A stretch of 64,000 bases of DNA, from positions 8,311,213 through 8,375,212 of the forward strand of contig NC_052409.1 of the NCBI RefSeq assembly GCF_009389715.1, read 5' to 3'. The translations under genes were made by a program, and so were the position numbers. Under the pieces are notes generated by a model. That model searched no databases and was not told where the DNA came from. It was given only the letters and a program-made list of their open reading frames with translations. Each line of letters starts with the position of its first letter. Position 1 is the first letter of the stretch. The DNA comes from Phoenix dactylifera. Lineage: Eukaryota > Streptophyta > Magnoliopsida > Arecales > Arecaceae. Of the stretch, positions 56,079-64,000 are shown piece by piece.

Positions 56079-59000
56079 TGGTTCTTTGATGGTTAAGACG
56101 TTCTTGTTACCCTGTTATTCTTATTGCAGCAGCAGCTGCTGCAGTCGTGAATACTATAATAATTCAGTCGTGGCATTCTAGTTCTGTTAATGTGAGGGAA
56201 GTATTTCTATATCTTCCTTCTTTATGGTTTTTTTTTGAATTGAATTATTATTTTCTAATTTTATTTGTTTGAATTCAAATGTGGTATGATGATTCAAGTT
56301 GAGCTAGAAATTATTTATTTATACCTTGTTAAGGTCCATGTGACCTCTAAGGTCCATTTCTGCGGCTCTAAATAAGTTGCGATGTCACCTACTTACAACT
56401 CCATCAAGATCGTGCTAGTTTGGATGGTTCAGGTAACAACCCTGAAAACCATTTTAAATAATCCATTAGTTTCATGCTAATTATGGTGGTCAAAGCAATG
56501 AATTTGGAAACCAATTCAATATAAACCATCCCAGACTTGAACTTTATACCTGTGGCATGTTGGTCCCAAAAAGCATGCACACCAGCATTCATTTGTAGTA
56601 GTTCCTTTTTTTCCTTTTCTGTTTATGCATTATATGTGACGTGTCATATAGGGCTGACATTTTGAAATATTGCTTTTTCCTTATCCTTTTCATCATTTTA
56701 TGCTTGTGTTTGATTTGATTTACTAAGATTTATATATCATTCCTATGGGGCTTGGTTCTTTCACTAGTTTTATGGGGAGTTCATTTTTCAATGAACATAA
56801 TGTGGTGGCATCTATGGTTTACGTAACTGTATTGGCTTTCTTCTGTGTCCAAATACTAGAGCATGCATAAGTTGGTCATGTACACATTGTCTCAGACTTG
56901 GACATGAAATGATCCATTTGCATTTCTGGATACTATGCTGAAAATTCTAGGCCATGAAGATGCTCTACGAGAACCTCTCTTTCATTGTACATTAGGGCCT
57001 TGCTATCTTTTTCACAAGGTTTTATTGTGAGATTTCATGAGATGTGAGTTTTTCCTCTTGCTTCTGGTTTGAGATGCTAAGCTGTTAACTGAATGAATTT
57101 ATTTTACTTCTCATTTCTTACCTATTCATAAGTTCTCATGCGTGACACCGGTCTTTTTATTTTCACTTAAAGTAATGCATAGAAAAATTAGTAAAGTGTC
57201 TCAACCTCCAAATTACACAGGAGTGGCTACACTTTGTTTATAGAGGATGTGAGGCAGCATTGTGGATAATAAATGGTGGGAATAAGATTTGAATCCATCA
57301 GGGATGCTATTTGGTTTTGGTACTTCGTATATCTGAAATGTATCATTTCAGGGCCTCAACTAGAATTTAAACCTGTGAGACATGTTTAGTCCAAACTAGA
57401 CCCAAATTTTTACTCATTTGAGTGATCGGTCTTACAAAATTTAATTTGATCTGATGAAAAAGGAGTTAAAATACCAAGTTTTGCTTTTAAAATCAAGACT
57501 AGGGTCATTTTTGGAAAAAATCAGGATGAAGCTGGAACTAAATTGTATTTGGACCTAGCCAGGTCCAAATTTATTGAGCGAATGGATCATTCTAGCCATC
57601 TAAGTCCAAATCATAGGCCTTTGTTATGTCTGATATTTGTTATGCTAGAAGAATCAAATGCATCTTTACCTTGTAAGCTGTCGCTGCACTCCTGAGGTTT
57701 TCAAATTATGCGAGCACAAAATATTTAACTACAAAGAAAAATGATTAGTTTTGAAAAATAAGGTGTGAAATGCTGAAATAGATATCAATGTGGTTCTTTC
57801 TAATATTTAAGGAAAAGTTGTGGCACTTTTTCTTTCTTATGCTATCACCGTAACAACTAGGTCTCCATCTGAACTATAAAATGACTTTACATCTGAACTA
57901 TGTACATTCAGTTGATGCGTTGCTGCAAATACCATGTCCTCTGGATATGGTTGATGAATTGTATCCTCAACAAGCAAAAAGTTGATTCAACAATTCAGAC
58001 AATCGCTGAAATTGATGCATGATATTACGAAAACTGTGACAACCTACACTTAATAATTGCTAACTATGGTTTATTCATCACGCTGCTTTTTAGATATGTG
58101 TGCATGGAAAATGCATGAAATGAAGTAGGAAGTGCTGCTGACAGAGAATTTGGAAATGTGCCAGATATGAGGAAAAAGAAGGGAAACTGCCACAGTTTAC
58201 AATGTCCCCTTTTATACACATATGTTTAGTCATATTTGCAATGATTTTCATGTAGTTTTTGGGATTTCCCCAAAATGTTTTCCATGCAGTTCTCTGGTTC
58301 CATGATTTGTAATTTAGTGCATTTCAAAGTCATTTTCAGAAACTCTTGATTTTAAAAGAAAATATAACTTTACCTAGCCAATGTAGTTAAGTATTCTCGT
58401 ATTGGTTAAGACCTTGTTTTCGCTCATCAACCTGCTTTCCAGGTCACCTGGTTGTTCTTTGCATGCATTTTTTTCTTTTAATTGGATGCCAATTAGTATA
58501 TCAGGGAAGTTGCTTGTTTGGAGAGAGAGGAATATACTTGCTGGTAATTTAAAATATGAAGGACTGGTAGAGCTTATGAAATTGTTGAAAGCTCAGGATG
58601 AAGATTAAATAAAACTATAAGGACACCGGCCAGACATGAAGATTGGAATTTTGTTTCTGGAGTTTTCTTTTTGACCACTGTCTTATGGATTTTTCTAATG
58701 TTCTCTATAGTCAAAATGTTTGCTAGATTTTTTTTGCCCATTGTCCTAGGAGATATAGTGAGGTTTGTCGCAGATGTTCTTACAATATGTACTTTTGTAG
58801 AGACCATCATTATTAGGTATAACAAATGGATACTGGTCATTAGCTAAGATTAAGATATATTTATAAGAATTTTGTGCTGTGGAAAAGTCAGAAAGAGAAG
58901 AACGAATATTTTTAATGAAAGCACATCATTTTGTAAAGAAATTTTCTAGGAGAGCCACTCATGCTCTATGATTTGAAAGGAAATAAAGAGTAAAAAAACC

Positions 59001-59411
59001 CTAATTGATGATCTTGTTTCCTTTTTGGGCTGGTTGCTATGAATGTGGCATTGGTTCTGACTTGTTGTATCAGCTTTTTGGTTATCTTAGTATGACCATA
59101 TTTATTTCTTTTTCTTTCAAATTTTAGTTGGTGGAATTGATGTTTTAATTCTTTATCTTCATCTTTTAAGGTTTAGTTTATGTGTTTCTTCATATAATGT
59201 AGCAGCTCCAATATTTTTCGTAGACTAGGAGCAATCATTTTCTTAGAAATGTTGATTTGTAGAAGCCAAATAAGGAACTTTTGCATTTATTATTTTAGGT
59301 TTGCTCCAAATATTTACTTTTCAATGCTCTCAATCCCATGGGGATATATTCTCAAATCTCAACTATTCTATCTATCGGTCCATCCAAACCAAATTTATCT
59401 TGGCCATCTGA

Positions 59412-59690
59412 TGTAGAACATAAGAAGAAAAGAAGATAGAAGAAGAAGAGGAGGGGGAAAGAGCAGGAGAAGGCAGAGGGAGTAGGCAACTCAACATTGT
59501 ATTCTCAAATCTCAGTTATGCAAATTGTATTCTCAGTGACATAGTCATAGGTTTATATACACAACCTAGAGCCCTAATAAGAGTCTACATAAAAAATAAA
59601 ATACTAGAGTTCTTATAAAATTCTAGTCCTAAAGTTCATATAAAATAAAAATTTCTAATTTCTATATTCGCACCTCACACAAGTGCGCGT
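59412..59690 (-). repeat. Probable short 3' LTR of a chromovirus
   Basis: On the minus strand this follows the chromodomain relic, contains TGTATATAAACCTATG (TATA-like, near 59557) and ends TTCTTATGTTCTACA at 59412. A length of about 280 bp suits short Reina-type LTRs. The left edge is uncertain and no partner LTR is in the window. Confidence 0.45.
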
Positions 59691-61880
59691 AGATTTCTTA
59701 TTTGATGGTCCTCGATCATACTTCTCCAGTTGGAAACAACTCGACTTTGGAGGGTGTCTGCAATTACCACTCGAGAAACTTAAGATCCAAGGTGCAAAAC
59801 TCATCCTTTGTAATTGAAGAAGCATAAAAAAAAAAGATGGCCCTTCCAGTAATAAGATAACGATGGAAGCCATCATCAAAAAAAGTAACAATCTTATCAT
59901 CGAAAACTATTTCAATCTCATCTCCCTGTTGTAGAAAATATGGTGTCTTAGGAACTACAATACATGCAGGAACACTAGATGACAAAGCAGGAGGCTCAAA
60001 GGTGTCAAGGTAATAAATTCTTCACATTGAAAACAAGATTAATATTCATATGACTAGGTAAATCAAGTAAATATTTATTAGGTCTAAATTTTTTAATGAT
60101 TGGGAGTGGGTCAGTGTCTCGGGCGTGCAATTTCTTGGAGGAATTTTTAGGTAAACGTTTTGGACAAAGGCGAGCCATGACATTATTTCCTACATTAAAC
60201 TTCTTAGCCTTACGATGAACATCAGCAGAAGGTTTATAATCGGTATTACTTATTACAATTTTACACCTAATCTCTGTATACAAATCATGCATGTGTTGGG
60301 CAAAACTTTTTGCAGGTTCAAAAACGAGTGTTGGGTGGGAAAGGAGCAAGATCAATAGGGGTACGGGGTCGATATCCATAAACATACTCAAACGGCCTCT
60401 TACCCGTTGACCTATGCATGGAGTTATTATAAGTGAATTTAGTGGTAGGTAGCACCAAGTCCCAATTACTCTGCTTGTCTCCAACCAGACATCTAAGTAA
60501 ATCACCCAAACTAAGATTAAGTGTTTCAATCTAATCATCAGTATAGGAGTGGAATGCAAAGGAAAAGATCAAGTTAGTATCGTATAATTTCCAAAGTCTT
60601 TTCCAAAAGTAGCTAACAAACTTAACATCCCTATCAGACACTATCGAACTAGGTAACCATGCAGCTTAACAACATCTTTAAAGAATAATTTGGCTACATA
60701 TGAGGCATCATATGTCTTCCTACATTAAATGAAATATGCCATTTTGGAAAATCTATCAACCACAACAAAGATGGAATCATGAACTCAGGCTGTTCTAGGT
60801 AATCCTAAGACAAAGTCCATGCTTAAGTTTTTCCATGGCATATGTGGCCCAGGCAGAGGAGTATGAAGTCCAGTGTTTCTGATTTTATTAGGTGTATTCA
60901 TACACACATTGTATGATTAACCCGTTAAAGCAAAAAAAAGAAAAAGTCCAGTGTTTTGTTTCTTTGTTTAACTAGCCGACAAGTACGACACTGAGAAACT
61001 ATTCTAGTTACATGCCTCTTCGATGAAGGCTAATAATCAACAAAGGCAATGGTCTTATCCTTCCTAAATGACTAGCTAGACCTCCTGCATGCATCTCTCA
61101 AACTAAGAACTCCATAAGTGATGTATGTGGGATGCATAACCTGGTTGACCTAAATAGGTAACCCTCACGGAAAAATTAGTTAGCATACTGCCTACGGTTT
61201 CCACTACTAACTTCTTGATAAATCAAATAAAATTAGGGCAGATAGCATAATCATCCATCAATCTATTAAATTTTTGTAACCTCAATATTCATGGCATGAA
61301 GGATGAGAACTACCCTACTAAGGCCATCAGCTACTTTATTCTCAACACCCAAATGATGTTTGAGAACAAAGGAGTACTCATTCAAATACTCTACCCACTT
61401 AACATGCTTAGAGTTCAATTTCTTTTATGAATTTAAATACCACAATTCTAAGTAGTCAGAATAGAGTACAAACTCTATGGGTAATAGATAATATCTCCAA
61501 TGACGAAGGGTCTGGATCACAGCATAAAAACTTTTTGCCATATGTGGAATACTTCTGCTTAGCCTTAGAAAGTTTCTCGCTAAAAAAAGCTATGGGATGT
61601 CCCTCCTGGCTCAAAATTCTACCTATACCTATCCCAAAAGCGTGACAAGCAACCTCAAAAACCTTATCAAGTCCAAGATACCTCAAAACAAGTGTCTCAC
61701 TCATCCTTTGCTTAATTTCTACAAAAGTTCTAGTAGTAGCTAGGGTCCAACGAAAATCTTTTTTTTTTATACTTAAGATAATTGGTGATAGATGCCATGA
61801 TAATGCCAACATCTCTAATAAAGTGCCTATAGAAAGAAGCTAAATCATGATTGTCCTTGATGTTCCCGAAAGGGACCTTT
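59691..61880 (-). pseudogene. Ty3/gypsy chromovirus relic: RNase H, integrase, chromodomain
   Basis: Reading down the minus strand: RNase H at about 61780-61460 (FRWTLATTRTFVEIKQRM, FEVACHAFGIGIGRILSQEG, AFFSEKLSKAKQKYSTY); a broken linker and zinc region to about 60700; the integrase C-terminal part at 60559-60005 (MGDLLRCLVGDKQSNWDLVL, FTYNNSMHRSTGKRPFEYVY, KKLHARDTDPLPIIKKF, SHMNINLVFNVKNLLP); and a decayed chromodomain at 59985-59764 (IEIVFDDKIVTFFDDGFHRY, DEFCTLDLKFLEW). The chromodomain places it among chromoviruses, which use it to steer integration. It has many stops and is dead. A 65-bp insert interrupts it near 60879. Confidence 0.88.
60866..60956 (+). mobile_element. 65-bp retroposed insert with 13-bp TSD
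   Basis: AAGTCCAGTGTTT occurs at 60866-60878 and 60944-60956. The 65 bases between end in an A-rich tail (CAAAAAAAAGAAA). It sits inside the chromovirus relic, so it is younger than that element. Confidence 0.8.
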
Positions 61881-62259
61881 TGGGAATATTCTTGAACTTG
61901 GTCTCATGATTATAAGATATTTCAATGCTATGTTTTCAGTATTGCTTTCCAAAGAGAAACTTGCAGAAACTTGACACTTTGACCAATTAGCTTGGTTAAT
62001 GGGCCAATATGCTTACAGGCCCAACTGATTGGAATTTGTATATTGTTTGATTGAAAGGAGCTGTAATAATAGTTTGTTTAATTGTTGCATTGTATACAAT
62101 TTGGTTGAAAGGGTATTAATTCTCAGCACTAGAATCTCTCAAAAATGTGGGCTGAACTGTTAACCAGATGATGTTAGACATTTCTTTAGTGTAGAACCTA
62201 GTTTGGGGTTAAAGTAGAGGGAGTGGATATGGTGTCGTCTGTTATGACCTCAACTTCTC
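61881..62259. other. No gene seen
   Basis: This AT-rich sequence lies between two gypsy relics. No domain or repeat is recognised. Confidence 0.5.
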
Positions 62260-62660
62260 CTTAGAGCCCTCCCTTCATCAGGCGGATCATGGAGGAACCG
62301 ATTCTACCTCGGTTCAAGATGCTTTAGATAGAGCTGCACTACGACACCTCGGATCTCCTAGATCACCTCGAGAGCTTCAAGGCTCTCATGCTGTTGCATG
62401 GAGCCACCAATGCCATGCTTTGTTAGGCGTTCCCTGCAACCTTTCCCAAGGTCGCTCGATTCTAGTTCTCCGGGCTTCGACCCAATTCCGTCCACTCCTT
62501 TGAGTGGCTTGCCCGCCTCTTCGCGGTACACTTTGTCTCTAGCTGAAGATGGCGCCGCGACATCGGAGGGTCTCCCGTCGGAAACTCTCCAGCAAACAGA
62601 CTTTTTGCAGGCTACACACGGAGATCCACCCCCCGCACCTCGGTTAGCTTGCTCAGCTCA
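62260..62660 (+). pseudogene. Gypsy gag relic (Tat-like)
   Basis: The + strand reads SPPFIRRIMEEPILPRFKM, LLDHLESFKALMLLHGATNA and FSGLRPNSVHSFEWLARLFA with stops between. It aligns with the capsid region of the minus-strand element at 24139-25113 (EEPIPIRFKMPQIEPYD, DHLESYKALMTLQGAT). It is a fragment of the same family in the opposite orientation, without LTRs or knuckle. Confidence 0.8.
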
Positions 62661-64000
62661 TCTCTAGTCGGCTTCAGGGTTGTCCGAGCTGCACTTCGAC
62701 CTTAGCGCAATATTGGTGGCAACAATAACCATCCAACCTTATGCTAGCAATTTGGAGTCAGTTTTATGGATCCTCATTTGCCAAGCATTCCTATTCGATG
62801 TTATTTCGTGTTTTTCTACATTATTCCTTAAAACCTCCATCTATGTTACCTTAAGGTTTTCCATCTCCTGCTTCCTGAAGTACCTCTTGTTACTAGAGCC
62901 CCATTAGATTTTTGTTTAACATGCTCATACCATCTTGCAGTCCCATGAAATTCCAACAGCTCCTTTAATACTTATTTCTCTATCTATCTCTTTTAATTTT
63001 ACCGTATATCCATCTTAACATTTTCATTTTTGTTACAATTGATTTTTTAAAGCCTTTTAATTGCCCAACATCTTTCTAACATAAAATATTACAAGATTTA
63101 TTGTTCTATAAATTTTTTCTTTAAATCACCGAAATATGCCATGGAAGCACATCTCAGTTTCATTCAATTATTTCTAATTCTATTATTTATATATCTTCAT
63201 TTCTCTCTTAATTATTTTGTATAATAGTTCCCAAATAATGGAACCCGACATTTTTGGGTATTTCTTGTCTGTCAATCTTAACTTGGACCTGACTTTGCTT
63301 CAATTTTCACTAAAATTGTATTTTATATACTTTTTGTTTTACTTATTTGATACTTTTAAAACCTTCTTCCATAATTCCACTTGGGTGTTTAATCCTAGGA
63401 TTCCTGTCTCAAGGGCATCACTTCATTCCGCAGGTGTTATACTGTTCCTATAAGAGACTGATATTTGGGACATCCCCAGGACATCGGTCTGCTGAAGAAC
63501 CAGTACGCTCTGGCCATCCTACTCGGTACCAGTTTAGACTGGTTTGTTTGCTAACCTTGTCACTCGGTGCTAATTAGTATAGCCTGGTCTTGCTCACAGC
63601 AAAAAAGGGGTTCCCTTTGTTGCCTTTCATCTCATTTTTTTCAGTTACAGGAGTTAGCTCAGGGAGGAAAAGAGAGAGAGAGAGGAAGGAGAGGAATGAA
63701 GAGAAGAGAGGAAGGGTGGGGAGGTGCCGAATATTTAAAAAAGCCTTTGCTACAAACAAGCCTATTTAAAAATCTCAAAAAACCTATTAAAAGGATATTT
63801 TTTTAAAAAAAATCATTAAAACCAACAGGATCCCCAAACATAATAATTTTAGAAAAGGATGTTTGGAAACGCCCCAGTAAAGTACATGGATGCTAACCTA
63901 TCTTGGGTGTCTGGGTAGTTGCGTCCTGGTATTTTAATGACCCTGGACCACGTCAGGACAACTGTTGATACCTGGTTTTGAGGCCTATAGTAATCTGCTT
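62661..64000. other. Intergenic to window end, no gene
   Basis: AT-rich DNA to about 63400 is followed by a block with ACTCGGTACCAGTTTAGACT-like words (63440-63600). An (AG)n tract (about 63666-63715) and A/T runs complete it. Frames here lack domains. Confidence 0.5.

Larger units (their letters stand above)
54201..59411. other. Long non-coding stretch, intron-like
   Basis: About 5.2 kb of T-rich sequence has no supported exon on either strand. A GC-richer block at 54520-54720 may be a gene start (listed separately). If so, the rest could be its first intron, with coding exons lost or outside the window. Two very small retroposed inserts lie at 55880-55906 and 56048-56068. Confidence 0.5.

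Overview
This is nuclear DNA of a flowering plant, most likely a monocot and possibly a palm (an inference from the retrotransposon families; no species marker was seen). Coding capacity is dominated by transposable elements: Ty1/copia (including one large Sirevirus-type element), Ty3/gypsy, L1-type LINEs, a Tourist-like MITE and a CACTA-like end. Only two ordinary host genes could be recognised. They are a histone H3.3 gene on the + strand (7388-8003, three exons, 136 aa) and a linker histone H1 gene on the - strand (17083-17795, two exons, 209 aa). They converge across about 9 kb of LINE, MITE and AT-rich DNA, and both promoters carry a CCAAT box beside the octamer-like motif CACGGATC.

Layout. 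1-1066: 3' end of a Ty1/copia element with its LTR. 1888-2559: an unassigned 223-codon open frame. 4300-4553: CACTA-like end. 5130-6750: LINE relic. 7150-8003: H3.3. 10350-13028: minus-strand LINE relic with a tandem duplication at its 5' end. 13195-13660: MITE with a 3-bp target-site duplication (TSD). 17083-17960: H1 and its promoter. 18748-19062: LINE RNase H tail. 19992-20100: 5S rRNA-derived sequence. 21929-25915: internally deleted Ty3/gypsy element (minus strand). 25916-26833 plus 44320-44459: an LTR-like sequence split by two copia insertions. 26834-33336: first copia element, TSD CCTTA, with RT/RNase H and nearly all of the 3' LTR deleted. 33347-44319: a full-length Sirevirus-like copia element, TSD TCCTC, with gag, pol and an intact third ORF. 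44528-46185: 5'-truncated LINE with a 13-bp TSD. 47273-54039: Ty3/gypsy element, TSD AATGC, lacking integrase and inserted into an older ~160-bp tandem repeat. 54200-59411: non-coding, intron-like, with two tiny retroposed inserts. 59412-61880: chromodomain-type gypsy relic (minus strand). 62260-62660: gag relic.

How it fits together. The histone genes are the only likely functional chromosomal genes seen. The rest records successive insertions and decay. The copia pair gives the clearest history: the Sirevirus TSD begins at the base directly after the TSD of the first copia element. The Sirevirus LTRs differ by only about 20 substitutions over 1.5 kb by eye, so it is fairly young, yet gag has an early stop and pol a one-base frameshift while ORF3 is intact. 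Palindromic 10-mers that crowd its LTR also recur just upstream of ORF3. No operons, CRISPR arrays or bacterial-type systems are present.
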